DNA from: an uncultured Oscillospiraceae bacterium
GTDB taxonomy: Bacteria; Bacillota; Clostridia; Oscillospirales; Acutalibacteraceae
NCBI GenBank assembly: GCA_900546265.1
Contig: URCA01000008.1
Coordinates: 1-64,000 of the forward strand
DNA: 64,000 nt
Direction: 5' to 3'
The translations under genes were made by a program, and so were the position numbers. Positions 30,306 to 38,654 of this stretch are shown here, piece by piece; position 1 is the first letter of the stretch, and each line of letters starts with the position of its first letter. A model generated the notes under the pieces. That model did not search any database and was not told the origin of the DNA. It worked only from the letters and a program-made list of their open reading frames with translations.

Positions 30306-30854
30306 GCTTCCGGTTTCGATTTCGTATCGTTCCTCTTCGAGCGTCCTGCCGTCCGGCGTACGCACCAGACGGAACGCGTCTGTCCGCCTCCCGCCGTAAT
30401 ACAGCGGGATTTTTCGACTCGGCACATTCCGCCGGTCGACAGGATAACACAGCCGGCCTATCCCCATGGAAGCGGCCAGCCGAAGCATCGCCCCAATGGC
30501 TTCCCTTCCATAATGATGCCCGTGCGCCTCCATCTTTGTCCAAATGCCAAGCTCCGGCACTGGAGCCGGCACATGGTGCAGACTGGCAACGCCAATAAAT
30601 TCGCTGCTCCCCTTCAGCGTGATGGCATATACAAAATCCGTGCCGGCCCGCCGCTGTTCCATGAACCGGCGGACGACCGCCTCCATGTCGCCCCGCTCCT
30701 TCGCCGGGCCTGGAACCATATAGGTGACGACCTCTTTGGTGAAATGAGCGCAGATAGGATCGATGTGTTCCTCTGTCACAGGCGTCAGCACCAGTCTTGC
30801 CGTCTCCAGATCCACGAGGCTGTTTCCCTCCGCTTCCGTTCTCTCTTTTTCCAC
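30285..30854 (-). CDS. GNAT acetyltransferase, RimJ/RimL-like
   Basis: 189 aa from a GTG behind GGAGG (close spacing); an internal GTG thirteen codons on, just before LETARLVL, is an alternative start nearer the family norm. It begins LETARLVLTPVTEEHIDPIC and carries YAITLKGSSEFIGVASLHHV. The acetyl-CoA loop region (GHHYGREAIGAMLRLAASMG) resembles RimJ/L proteins, as does YPVDRRNVPSRKI. The expected distal EKxGF-like segment is altered (IPLYYGGRR), so the last strand may be irregular. It would acetylate a protein N-terminus or small amine; target unknown. Confidence 0.7.
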   Translation of the reverse strand: MEKERTEAEGNSLVDLETARLVLTPVTEEHIDPICAHFTKEVVTYMVPGPAKERGDMEAVVRRFMEQRRAGTDFVYAITLKGSSEFIGVASLHHVPAPVPELGIWTKMEAHGHHYGREAIGAMLRLAASMGIGRLCYPVDRRNVPSRKIPLYYGGRRTDAFRLVRTPDGRTLEEERYEIETGSWPPVLR

Positions 30855-30896
30855 AGGCCTCCGCCCCCTGCTCCCGGAGGGCCGCCTATCAATTGC

Positions 30897-30930
30897 CCCC
30901 TGCCGCGGCGCCGCGCGGCAGGGGGCTTTT
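30897..30930. terminator. Hairpin terminator after ybbR
   Basis: GCCCCCTGCCGC and GCGGCAGGGGGC arms followed by TTTT on the plus strand; on the minus strand it ends the cdaA-ybbR unit but without a clean U-run. Confidence 0.6.
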
Positions 30931-30950
30931 CTATCCGGTCACTTTTCGTG

Positions 30951-32276
30951 TCAGGCCACGTCCACCGTGACTCCCACGTCGATGCCGTGCTTGTTATCGC
31001 CGTAATACACCCAGATATCCTTCCGGTTCTTGACCGTAATCCGTGCCTGGAACAGGCTGGGGCCGGTGGTGGCGTTGTTGGCCATGTCGATGGTCACCAC
31101 CAAGTCGGAGGCCCTGACGCGGTTCAGGGCGGATTTCGGGCCGCACAGCACGATCCCCGTCAGCTTATCCTGCACTGTCACGCTGCGGCCCGCGGGCTGG
31201 TTCTGGATGACCACGTTCCCCTTCGACCCCATCTCCAGTGTCAAGTCCATAGTTTTGGAGGAGACGTTGCTCAGCTTGAAGGCGGCCTTGACCTCCCGCA
31301 CATCGCCCAGCACGGTGATGCCGTCTGGGATGGTCAGCGGGATAACCTTTTCGTTGTCGGTGGCCTTCATGTTGTCAAAATCGAATTTGCCCAAATCGGC
31401 CACCTGGGCGGCGAAGCTCTCCACCGCCGTGGGCGATCCCCAGAATTCGATATAGGTGGGCGACAGGGTGAAAAAGTTGGTCACCCCCTGGTAATATTCC
31501 GGCACGTTCTCGAGCTGATAGGTGAAATTCACCTTCCGGTACACTTGGACCGGCACCGTGACGTTGACGGTGCCCTTGCCCTCCGCCGCGTCAGGGAAGG
31601 TGCATTCGGACAAATCCACATCCTTCCCCTCGCTGTCCACCGCCGTCAGCTCGGTGGAAAACACCTGCGCGTCGGCAATGGGCTCTCCGGCCGTCACCTT
31701 GGCCACCAGCTTGTCGATTTTGCTGATCACGCCGGACGGCCCCCTCACTTGGGCCTTGCCTTCTGTGAGGAAATCAGCCGCCAGCATCGGGGTGCCCAGC
31801 CGGTATATGGTCTCGTCCGTCACCTTGACGCCCGAAATATCCGCCTCCACCGGGAAGGAATTGCCCACCCACTTGTCGCAGGTCAGCGTGATGGTCTGCT
31901 TGGTGGTGTCCTTGATTTCGCAGCCATCCGGCAGGTTGCTTGCCTTCACCGCCACGGTGTACTTATCCGGCTTGACCACGTCGGCGGTGTCCGCCGTCAG
32001 GATGATGTCGCTGCCAGTCAGCCGCTCCACCTTGGAGCGGGGGCCCTGAATCTGTATATCCGCGGTGAATTCCTTCTGCCCCGTCAGCTGGAGGTTTTCC
32101 TCCAAGGCCAGCGGGTTGGTCAGCGAGACGTTGATGGGCACGCCCTTGATGGTCTTGGTGATGGTGCTGCTCGGCCCGTAGGCCACCGCCGCCCAGATCG
32201 CGACAGCCGCCACCAGGGAAAATACCATCATGAACTTTTTATTGTGCAGCACCTTGTTAAACGACAGCTTCTTCAT
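30951..32276 (-). CDS. cdaR: YbbR-domain protein, regulator of CdaA
   Basis: 441 aa from the ATG at 32276 (the frame also opens at a GTG three codons earlier; the ribosome site is weak). A single N-terminal membrane anchor (MMVFSLVAAVAIWAAVAY) is followed by about four YbbR repeats outside the cell (VPINVSLTNPLALEE, VKPDKYTVAVKASNLPDG, VDLSECTFPDAAEGKG and so on). In Firmicutes CdaR partners with and modulates the membrane diadenylate cyclase encoded just upstream. The usual third gene, glmM, is not next to it here. Confidence 0.88.
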   Translation of the reverse strand: MKKLSFNKVLHNKKFMMVFSLVAAVAIWAAVAYGPSSTITKTIKGVPINVSLTNPLALEENLQLTGQKEFTADIQIQGPRSKVERLTGSDIILTADTADVVKPDKYTVAVKASNLPDGCEIKDTTKQTITLTCDKWVGNSFPVEADISGVKVTDETIYRLGTPMLAADFLTEGKAQVRGPSGVISKIDKLVAKVTAGEPIADAQVFSTELTAVDSEGKDVDLSECTFPDAAEGKGTVNVTVPVQVYRKVNFTYQLENVPEYYQGVTNFFTLSPTYIEFWGSPTAVESFAAQVADLGKFDFDNMKATDNEKVIPLTIPDGITVLGDVREVKAAFKLSNVSSKTMDLTLEMGSKGNVVIQNQPAGRSVTVQDKLTGIVLCGPKSALNRVRASDLVVTIDMANNATTGPSLFQARITVKNRKDIWVYYGDNKHGIDVGVTVDVA

Positions 32277-32387
32277 GTTGTACACCCATACTTTCGCAAA
32301 AATGGAAGTGGCCGGTTTCAGCCGCGCCCGCTGCGGCCGAAACGCCGGCTGCGGCAGCCGGCCAGAACCAATTCCCGCGGAATAGCC

Positions 32388-33281
32388 CTATTTGTCACGG
32401 GATTTTCCCCGGCGGAACAGGCCGCCCTTCGGCTCGCCGTCCTTATCCTGACGGGAGCGATCCCAGATGATGCCGTTTTCCAGCGCCACCCGCAGCGCCT
32501 CGGGGCTGAAATTGCGCTTGAGCTCCCCGGCCACAGCGGTGGAGATGGTGCCGGTTTCCTCCGAAACCACCACCACGATGGCGTCGGAATTTTCGCTCAT
32601 ACCCACCGCCGCGCGGTGGCGGGTGCCCAGATCCCGGCTGATTTGCAGGTTATCGGACAGCGGCAGGATGCAGCCCGCGGCGTACACCCGCCCGTCCCGG
32701 ATGATCATGGCCCCGTCGTGCAGGGGGGCCTTGTTGAAAAACACATTGCCGATGAGCTCCCTGGTGGGGTCGGCGTTGACCAGGGTGCCCGATTTGGCGA
32801 TTTCCCCCAGTTTGGTGTCCCGCTCGAAGACGATGAGGGCGCCCATCTTCTGGCGCTGCAGCGTCTCGCAGGCCGCGCAGGCGGCGGAGATGGCCTTCTG
32901 CCACTGCTTGATACTCTCCTCGTTCTGCTCGCCGTTGACGCCGAAAATGCTGCGCAGCCCCAGGCGGGAATGCCCCGCCTGCTCCAGCGCCCGCCGGATT
33001 TCCGGCTGGAATATGATGGCCAGCAGCAATAGGCTGCTGTTGAATACCGTCTGCAGCAGAAAATCCAGCGCCTTCATATGCAGCAGCTTGGCCACCCCGA
33101 ACATCACCAGCAACAGGATGATACCCTTGAGCAGCTGCTCGGCGCGGGAATCCCGCACCAGCTTGATCGCGCTGTAAATGATAAACGCCACCAGAAGGAT
33201 ATCCAGCGTGTCCACTATCCAGTTGAACGACCCCAGAAACCCGACGATGGATTTCCAGACGTCTGTAAAAAAGTCTGCCAT
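32388..33281 (-). CDS. cdaA: Diadenylate cyclase CdaA
   Basis: 297 aa from the ATG at 33281; an ATG four codons earlier abuts the ribosome site. Three N-terminal membrane helices (about 20-95) and the DAC domain with DGA (PLHDGAMII) and RHR (GTRHRAAVG) motifs define it. It makes c-di-AMP from two ATP, the second messenger for potassium and osmotic control. The tail is charged (GGLFRRGKSRDK). Promoter at 33339-33366; ybbR/cdaR follows after about 110 bases. Confidence 0.95.
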   Translation of the reverse strand: MADFFTDVWKSIVGFLGSFNWIVDTLDILLVAFIIYSAIKLVRDSRAEQLLKGIILLLVMFGVAKLLHMKALDFLLQTVFNSSLLLLAIIFQPEIRRALEQAGHSRLGLRSIFGVNGEQNEESIKQWQKAISAACAACETLQRQKMGALIVFERDTKLGEIAKSGTLVNADPTRELIGNVFFNKAPLHDGAMIIRDGRVYAAGCILPLSDNLQISRDLGTRHRAAVGMSENSDAIVVVVSEETGTISTAVAGELKRNFSPEALRVALENGIIWDRSRQDKDGEPKGGLFRRGKSRDK

Positions 33282-33338
33282 GCTGCTTTTCATCCTTCCG
33301 CGGGGAGCGAAAGTTTCCCCTTCGCCTCTATCCTTTAT

Positions 33339-33366
33339 ATTTTACCATACTATCGGATTATTGCAA
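33339..33366 (-). promoter_or_regulatory. Promoter of cdaA-cdaR
   Basis: Minus strand TTGCAA (33366-33361), 16 bases, TAAAAT (33344-33339). Confidence 0.65.
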
Positions 33367-33480
33367 TGGGTTTGCCGCGAATGAAAGAGAATTTTCAGAT
33401 TTGGCCGCCGCTGCTTTTCCGTGCGTTTTTGGGCGAAACCGCCGCTGAGCGGGGTGGTTCCAGGCGGCTTTTGTGCGAAA

Positions 33481-33513
33481 AAATCCCGAAGAATGCGAAA
33501 TTCTTCGGGATTT
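33481..33513. terminator. Terminator after the aminotransferase V gene
   Basis: AAATCCCGAAGAAT/ATTCTTCGGGATTT, T-rich on both outer sides (TTTTTT on the minus strand). Confidence 0.85.
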
Positions 33514-33540
33514 TCAGCGACAATCTGTGATACAGCCGGC

Positions 33541-34704
33541 CTATTTGACGCCCTGGCGGCCGCCGGAAGCGGCGCAAGCCCGTAAAATCCGGCAGGTCTC
33601 CGCCACCTCCGCTCTGGAGGTAAACAGCGACGGCGCCAGCCGCACCGTCCCCCCCGGCAGCGTCCCAAATTTTTTGTGCGCGCTCGGCGCGCAGTGCAGG
33701 CCGGCCCGCACCGCCACACCGTAGCGGTTGAGTTCCTCCGCCACGTCGGTGCTCGCGCGCCCCTCGATGTTCAGCGACAGCACGGGGACGCCGTATCCGT
33801 CCTCGGGCCGCGGCGTATACAGCGTAACGCCGGGGATTCGGGCTGCGGCATCGTACAGCATCTGCACGTCCCGCAGCTCCTGCTGCCGGATGGCGTCAAT
33901 TCCCCGGGCCTTCACCCACTCCATCCCCGCCCGCAGGCCGCAGATGCCGGGGGTGTTGGGGGTGCCGCTCTCCAGGCGGTCGGGCAGCTCATCCGGCTGC
34001 TCATACAGCAGAGACTGGCTCCCCGTCCCCCCTTCCACGAAGGAGGGCAGCTGGAACCGATCGCCACACAGCAGCATGCCGGTCCCCATGGGGCCGTACA
34101 GGCCCTTGTGCCCAGCCACGCACAGAAAGTCGATGTGATCGGCCTCCATGTCCAGGGGCAGCACCCCCGCCGTCTGGGCGGCGTCCACCACAAAAAGCAA
34201 ATCGTGTTCCCGCGCAAGCTCCCCGAGACGCCGGATGGGGAGTTGCACGCCGAACACGTTGGAGGCATGGGTGCAGACAATCGCGCGGGTGAAGGGGGTG
34301 ATGCAGCGGCGGAAGGCCTCCACCGTCTGGTCATCGTCCCCCGGCGTCACCTGGGCCACGTCATAAATGGGCCGGCCTGGGGACAGCACGTGAAGGGGGC
34401 GCATGACGGCGTTATGCTCCAGGTCGGAGACCACCACCCGGCCGCTTGTCCTTAAAATGCCTTTGAGAGCCATATTCATGGCCATGGTGCAGTTCAGGGT
34501 AAACACCACTTGGCCCGGATTGTCCAGATGGAAAAATTCCGCCGCCGTTTCCCGGCAGCGGTACACCTCGCGGGAGGCGGCCATGCCCATCGTATGGCCG
34601 CCCCGGCCCGGATTGGCGCCGTAGCGCGTGAGCGCCCGGCTCATGGCTTCGGTCACGGCCATGGGCTTGGGCCAGGTGGTGGCGGCATTGTCCCAATATA
34701 TCAA
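33541..34704 (-). CDS. Class V aminotransferase, cysteine-desulfurase-like
   Basis: 387 aa. PLP enzyme of the NifS/Csd type: YWDNAATTWPKP at the start, THASNVFGVQLP, VVDAAQTAGVLPLD, the PLP lysine in CVAGHKGLYGPMGTG, and a catalytic-loop cysteine in RAGLHCAPSAHKKFGT, as in the Clostridia class that mobilises sulfur or selenium. The next gene on the transcript, 22 bases upstream in the operon, encodes a DUF3343 protein proposed to carry Se/S, so a role in sulfur or selenium transfer (tRNA or cofactor) is likely. A terminator follows at 33481. Confidence 0.85.
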   Translation of the reverse strand: MIYWDNAATTWPKPMAVTEAMSRALTRYGANPGRGGHTMGMAASREVYRCRETAAEFFHLDNPGQVVFTLNCTMAMNMALKGILRTSGRVVVSDLEHNAVMRPLHVLSPGRPIYDVAQVTPGDDDQTVEAFRRCITPFTRAIVCTHASNVFGVQLPIRRLGELAREHDLLFVVDAAQTAGVLPLDMEADHIDFLCVAGHKGLYGPMGTGMLLCGDRFQLPSFVEGGTGSQSLLYEQPDELPDRLESGTPNTPGICGLRAGMEWVKARGIDAIRQQELRDVQMLYDAAARIPGVTLYTPRPEDGYGVPVLSLNIEGRASTDVAEELNRYGVAVRAGLHCAPSAHKKFGTLPGGTVRLAPSLFTSRAEVAETCRILRACAASGGRQGVK

Positions 34705-34726
34705 ACTTGATCACTCCTTTCCTGTT

Positions 34727-34951
34727 TTATCTATCCGCCGGGACCTTGCCGGTAATCCGGATGCCCGACGCCCGCAGCAGGCTTTCCGCCTTGGCGGTAT
34801 CCCCGCTGACCAGCAGGCTGTAGCCGCAGCCGTTGTTCCCCTCTTCATCAACGGTCCGGTTGATATAACCGTGAATCCCGTTACGCTCCAGCAGGTTCTT
34901 CCCCCGCATGGCATTGGTGATGGAACTGACGTTAAAATAGACGCTGTCCAT
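34727..34951 (-). CDS. DUF3343 small protein (putative Se/S carrier)
   Basis: 74 aa, starting MDSVYFNVSSITNAMRGKNL and containing NGIHGYINRT and NNGCGYSLLV. The single conserved Cys in GCGYS matches the family thought to shuttle sulfur or selenium near cysteine desulfurases and SelD. First gene of a two-gene unit with the aminotransferase V gene. Ribosome site GAAAGGAACGG. Confidence 0.8.
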   Translation of the reverse strand: MDSVYFNVSSITNAMRGKNLLERNGIHGYINRTVDEEGNNGCGYSLLVSGDTAKAESLLRASGIRITGKVPADR

Positions 34952-35102
34952 AGTCGTCGACCGTTCCTTTCTGTCCGCTCATCCGCAAATGACCGGGTAT
35001 TGAGCCTATCGTTCCATTACAATGTATGCAGCACAGGGCCGGGCCGTACCTGCCGGACAGCAGTCTACCGGGAATCTAAAGAAAATGTTCATGGTCTGTT
35101 CG

Positions 35103-35131
35103 TTGATTTCGGCGGGGAACCCGGGTATGAT
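35103..35131 (+). promoter_or_regulatory. Promoter of the FAH-family gene
   Basis: TTGATT (35103-35108), 17 bases, TATGAT (35126-35131). It rules out the upstream ATG at about 35130 as a start codon. Confidence 0.65.
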
Positions 35132-35177
35132 GAAAGCAGTCGACCTACATGTTTTCGAACAGAAAGGAGCGCTTATT

Positions 35178-36038
35178 TTGAAATGGTTCCATTTTTATGA
35201 GAATGGCCGGATACGGCTGGGTGTGCAGACGCTGGGCGGGCCGGTGAATATCGCCGCCACGGCGGCCCGACGGCATCTGGCTGCGCCGGCCGACCTGCAT
35301 GAGCTGCTGGCGGGCGGGGACGATGCCCTCGCCCAAGTGGAGCGGCTGCTGGCCGGCAAAACCGTGCCGGTCGCCCAGCCGGTACGGTACGCGCCGGCGG
35401 TGCCCCGGCCGGGAAAAATCCTATGCGTGGGTCTCAACTACCGGGATCACACGGCGGAAATCGCCATGGACAAGCCGGATCAGCCGGTGCTGTTTTCCAA
35501 ATTTAGCAATACCATCGCCGCCCATCAGCAGGATATCCCCTTCCCCGAGGAGGCGGCCAAACTGGACTATGAGGCCGAGCTGGTGGCCGTGGTGGGCCGA
35601 GGCGGCAGTCACATCGCCGAGGAGGACGCCCCGGCTCACATCTTCGGCTACACCGTGGGCAACGACGTGTCCGAACGGGTGCTCCAGTTTCAGTCCACCC
35701 AATGGCTGATGGGCAAAAGCTGGGATCATTTTGCCCCCATCGGGCCCTATGTGGTCACGGCCGACGAGGTGGACGCGGGCAATCTGGACATCGCCTGCCG
35801 GGTCAACGGCGAGGTGCGCCAGCGGGCCAATACCCGGGATATGCTCTTCACGCCCGCCGCCGTTCTGGCCTATGTGTCCCGCTACATCACCCTGGAGCCG
35901 GGGGACATCCTGTTCACCGGCACGCCGGGCGGCGTCATGCAGGGGCGGCCGCCAGAGGAGCAGCACTGGCTGCGCCCGGGGGACGTGGTGGAGGCCGACA
36001 TCCAGGGCATCGGCACCCTGCAAAACCGATTCGTATAA
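35178..36038 (+). CDS. Fumarylacetoacetate hydrolase family protein
   Basis: 286 aa from TTG at 35178 (AAAGGAGCG upstream); the frame continues upstream into the promoter, so this start is favoured. The N-terminal cap is followed by the FAH fold: KILCVGLNYRDHTAE, the metal-binding EAELVAVVGR and GYTVGNDVSER, then TQWLMGKSWDHFAPIGPYVV and FTGTPGGVM. Family members hydrolyse or decarboxylate 2-keto acids (oxaloacetate decarboxylase, acylpyruvase, 2-hydroxyhepta-diene-dioate isomerase). Exact substrate unknown. Monocistronic. Confidence 0.88.
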   Translation: MKWFHFYENGRIRLGVQTLGGPVNIAATAARRHLAAPADLHELLAGGDDALAQVERLLAGKTVPVAQPVRYAPAVPRPGKILCVGLNYRDHTAEIAMDKPDQPVLFSKFSNTIAAHQQDIPFPEEAAKLDYEAELVAVVGRGGSHIAEEDAPAHIFGYTVGNDVSERVLQFQSTQWLMGKSWDHFAPIGPYVVTADEVDAGNLDIACRVNGEVRQRANTRDMLFTPAAVLAYVSRYITLEPGDILFTGTPGGVMQGRPPEEQHWLRPGDVVEADIQGIGTLQNRFV

Positions 36039-36046
36039 GCAAAACG

Positions 36047-36084
36047 AACCCCCTCCAGGCGCTTCGGCGCCTGGAGGGGGTTTT
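36047..36084. terminator. Terminator between FAH and zinc-ribbon genes
   Basis: A 16-bp stem AACCCCCTCCAGGCGC with its complement around a TTCG loop, T-rich on both outer sides. Confidence 0.9.
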
Positions 36085-36099
36085 CGTATGTCCGTAAGA

Positions 36100-36594
36100 T
36101 TATAGGGCGGTTTCCCAATAATTGCCGAAGGAGGTCACCGTTTGAAAGATATTGGTGATATAATCCACTATCACCAAGACGCCCAAAATGAGGGCCACGG
36201 CGAAAAAGACGATGAACAGGATGAGAAACAGCTTCCGGCGCCGACGAAAGCCTTCCATCTGCTCCGCGGACACCGACTTGCCCCGCAGAAACAGCGGCAT
36301 CCCGCAGGCCGGGCAAACGGTATATCCCTGGGGGATGGGGGCGCGGCACTGCACGCAGAACGCCGTCTTGTTCTTGCTGCTCAGCTGCACGATGATATAC
36401 ACCAGAGCGACAATATTGAAAAAGCCGGAAAGAACCCCCCAGAGCACCGGATTGCTGTCCCCCCGGTAACAGGCGTCGTTGTAGACGCACAGCCCCAGGA
36501 ACACCCCAGCGGCGGCCTCCAGCAGGATCAACCCGAGCAGCCCGAGAAGAAAGCGGACAATCGTGTCCACCAACTGCGTTTCAAATCCGTACAA
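36100..36594 (-). CDS. Zinc-ribbon membrane protein A
   Basis: 164 aa from TTG at 36594; GGGAGGG lies just upstream and overlaps the stop region of the preceding gene. Two membrane helices (FLLGLLGLILLEAAAGVFLG and FFNIVALVYIIVQL) flank the YNDACYRGDSNPVLWGVLSG segment. A zinc ribbon CVQCRAPIPQG-CPACG and a basic stretch (FRRRRK) follow, then a last membrane helix. The tandem gene upstream has the same layout (YNDARLRGEKRPVLWGVLSG, CKFCG...CSSCG, FRRRRK), so the pair arose by duplication. Function unknown. Confidence 0.7.
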   Translation of the reverse strand: MYGFETQLVDTIVRFLLGLLGLILLEAAAGVFLGLCVYNDACYRGDSNPVLWGVLSGFFNIVALVYIIVQLSSKNKTAFCVQCRAPIPQGYTVCPACGMPLFLRGKSVSAEQMEGFRRRRKLFLILFIVFFAVALILGVLVIVDYITNIFQTVTSFGNYWETAL

Positions 36595-36607
36595 AACAAG
36601 CCCTCCC

Positions 36608-37033
36608 TCAAGACATATTGATTCCAATAACAGACGCCGTCACGCAGCCGGCGATCAGCAGCAGAATAAAGAGGATAAAAAAGGCTTTGCGCCGGCGGCG
36701 GAACTTCTTAACCTTCTTCCCAGGCCCCACCAGCAGACGGCCACAGGAGGAACAGACGGTATGCCACCGGGACAAGGAATAGCCGCAGAATTTACACGTC
36801 AGTTCAATGGGTTTGGCCAGCCGGGTGACCAGGAAATACACCAGCGCGGCCGGGAACATCACCCCGGACAGCACGCCCCAAAGCACTGGCCGCTTCTCCC
36901 CCCGCAGGCGGGCGTCGTTATAAATGCAAAAGCCCAGAAGCACCAGGGCCGGCACCATGCACGGCAGAATGAACGCCACGTTCGACCAGGAATCCCACGC
37001 GGCCCCCGCCGCCAAAATCGGATGCATATTCAC
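36608..37033 (-). CDS. Zinc-ribbon membrane protein B
   Basis: 141 aa from GTG at 37033 (GAAAGGA five bases away); ATG two codons on is an alternative. Membrane helix, IYNDARLRGEKRPVLWGVLS, second helix, zinc ribbon CKFCGYSLSRWHTVCSSCG, basic patch KKVKKFRRRRK and a final helix. It is the paralogue of protein A downstream, from which it is separated by 13 bases, and probably cotranscribed. Such short ribbon proteins often act in membrane complexes; nothing more specific is visible. Confidence 0.7.
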   Translation of the reverse strand: MNMHPILAAGAAWDSWSNVAFILPCMVPALVLLGFCIYNDARLRGEKRPVLWGVLSGVMFPAALVYFLVTRLAKPIELTCKFCGYSLSRWHTVCSSCGRLLVGPGKKVKKFRRRRKAFFILFILLLIAGCVTASVIGINMS

Positions 37034-37091
37034 ATTCGTCCTTTCGGTTATCAGATCCCGGCCGACGGACACCGTCCAACACTTCCCGAGA

Positions 37092-37670
37092 TTAGGTTTG
37101 CCGTTCCAACAAGATGGCCCGCACGGGGGAACCGTCCGCGCCGTCGATTTTCAATGGGGCGGCCATCAGAAAATAGGTGCCCTCCTCCACGCCGGACAAA
37201 TCGAGGCCCTCCAGCAGCACCATGCCGCTGCTCAGCAGCTGCCGGTGCACCGCCACGGTGCATTCCGCCGGGGCCACCGACTGGCCCTCCACCCCCAGCA
37301 GCCGCAGGCCGCTGTCCGCCAGCACAAACGCCGCGCTGGGACTGAGCTCCATCTTTCCCTTGAACAACACCCGGGAGCGCAGGCTGGGCAGGAGCGCCTC
37401 CGCCTGGGCCCCCAGAAGAAGGCCGTCGAAATTAACCACGCTGCATTCCCCGATGCAGGCGTCCAACGGCACATGGGCGGCGTCCGTCCCGTCGGGAACA
37501 AAGTGCCGGGGAGCGTCCATATGGGTGCCGTTATGCAGGCAGGCATGCAATGAGGAGGTATTGCACACGTCGCCGAACTCCAGGCGGCAGAGGGCTTCCA
37601 GCGAAGGGCTGGGGTCGCCGGGATAGACCGGAGCGCTCAACATTTCCCGGGAAATATCGACTGCTTTCAT
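37092..37670 (-). CDS. Cyclase family protein (kynurenine formamidase-like)
   Basis: 192 aa. Metal-dependent cyclase fold with the diagnostic HNGTHMDAPRHFVPDG motif (HxGTHxDxPxHF) and a later His/Glu region (LEGLDLSGVEEGTYFLMAAP). Family members hydrolyse N-formylkynurenine, isatin or similar amides; the compact length is typical of Clostridia members with unknown substrate. A promoter TTGCAA-17-TATACT (37740-37712, minus) precedes it. Confidence 0.85.
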   Translation of the reverse strand: MKAVDISREMLSAPVYPGDPSPSLEALCRLEFGDVCNTSSLHACLHNGTHMDAPRHFVPDGTDAAHVPLDACIGECSVVNFDGLLLGAQAEALLPSLRSRVLFKGKMELSPSAAFVLADSGLRLLGVEGQSVAPAECTVAVHRQLLSSGMVLLEGLDLSGVEEGTYFLMAAPLKIDGADGSPVRAILLERQT

Positions 37671-37711
37671 CCCTTTTCCGCCTTTCTTGAAACGGCTGTA
37701 CCGCTTTCAAC

Positions 37712-37740
37712 AGTATAGCGCAATCCCCCGTCGATTGCAA
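37712..37740 (-). promoter_or_regulatory. Promoter of the cyclase gene
   Basis: Minus strand TTGCAA (37740-37735), 17 bases, TATACT (37717-37712). Confidence 0.7.
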
Positions 37741-37744
37741 GCCG

Positions 37745-37767
37745 CCGGGGATTGCCAATCCCTTTTT
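37745..37767. repeat. 23-bp repeat with GGGATT-GCC-AATCCC dyad (copy 1)
   Basis: Matches 38593-38615 at 22 of 23 positions. It lies just upstream of the cyclase promoter, while the other copy overlaps the methyltransferase promoter. On the plus strand it looks like a short hairpin with a T-run. Confidence 0.5.
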
Positions 37768-37830
37768 CTGCGGACCCGCCGGCAGGACGATCGTCGTCAA
37801 CAGATATTCTCTGCGTCTTCCCTTCTCGTC

Positions 37831-38496
37831 TTATCCGGCCTCGCCATAGCCTTCCAAAGACACGGTAAAGCGACTGTTCGGCGAGCCCTGCATCTCCGAG
37901 GCTTTCATGCCCATGACGGTATTGCAGCGGCCGGTTTCCCCCACACCGAGACTGCCGATAGCCGGCCCGGTCGCCTTGACCTGTTCCCCGTTCTCGTTGA
38001 ACCATTTCACCCGGACAGCACAGGTCTTTTTCCCCGCAATCCCGTCCTCCAGCCGTTTTGCACTGCAGCTAAAGTTAAATGTGCAGCCGCCGTCCGCGTC
38101 CATTTTTACGCCGGATATGGCCGCGTCCAGAATCTGAAAACGCGCACCATAGGCGGTGATTTCCAGAGGAAAGGTCTGCGAAAAGGTAAAAGCGGCTGCT
38201 TTTATCGCGTTTGAGGTTGTGGGAGCGGACGTCGGGGGGATCCTGGTGGTTTTCTTCACGGTGGTCTTGGTCGAAGCCGGACGCGCGGTTGTCCGCGTTG
38301 CGGAGGATGGACTTTCAGCCGACGCTGTGGAAGATACGCCGCTGGATTCGCCCGTGCTTTGTGTCGTCGGCCCCGGCTCCGTATCCGAGGCCGAAGATCC
38401 GGTGGTGGAAGCGGGGGTCGGCTTCGGCTCTGCACAGGAAGCCAGGGAAGCCGCAAACACTACCGCGAAAAGAACGGCTGTAGCCCGTTTGATCAA
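37831..38496 (-). CDS. Surface lipoprotein with Ser/Thr-rich linker
   Basis: 221 aa from TTG (AGAAAGG about 11 bases upstream). Signal peptide with lipobox SLASC, a Ser/Thr/Pro linker (about 25-95), then a C-terminal beta-rich domain of about 120 residues (FSQTFPLEITAYGARFQILD, CAVRVKWFNENGEQVKATGP, FTVSLEGYGEAG). The domain resembles FxLYD/DUF-type Ig-like modules used as surface binding domains, but I do not recognise it firmly. It probably sits on the outer face of the membrane. Confidence 0.65.
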   Translation of the reverse strand: MIKRATAVLFAVVFAASLASCAEPKPTPASTTGSSASDTEPGPTTQSTGESSGVSSTASAESPSSATRTTARPASTKTTVKKTTRIPPTSAPTTSNAIKAAAFTFSQTFPLEITAYGARFQILDAAISGVKMDADGGCTFNFSCSAKRLEDGIAGKKTCAVRVKWFNENGEQVKATGPAIGSLGVGETGRCNTVMGMKASEMQGSPNSRFTVSLEGYGEAG

Positions 38497-38592
38497 TTTG
38501 ATTCATACCTTTCTCTTATCAATCTCCATCATGCAGATAAATAGTACCGCACCTGTTTTGGGTTGTCAAGCTTCCCCATGGTACATACCGGA

Positions 38593-38628
38593 CCGGGGAT
38601 TGCCAATTCCTTTTTTCACCGGTATACT
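38593..38628 (+). promoter_or_regulatory. Methyltransferase promoter with repeat copy 2
   Basis: TTGCCA (38600-38605), 17 bases, TATACT (38623-38628). The 23-bp repeat also found at 37745 spans 38593-38615 and includes the -35. Confidence 0.65.
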
Positions 38629-38654
38629 ATATCTATTGGAAAGGATGAACGCTT

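Noticed and set aside
36563..37345. 260-codon plus-strand ORF across the zinc-ribbon and cyclase genes
   Set aside because: Pro/Gln-rich shadow; the opposite strand has two paralogous zinc-ribbon proteins and a clear cyclase motif.
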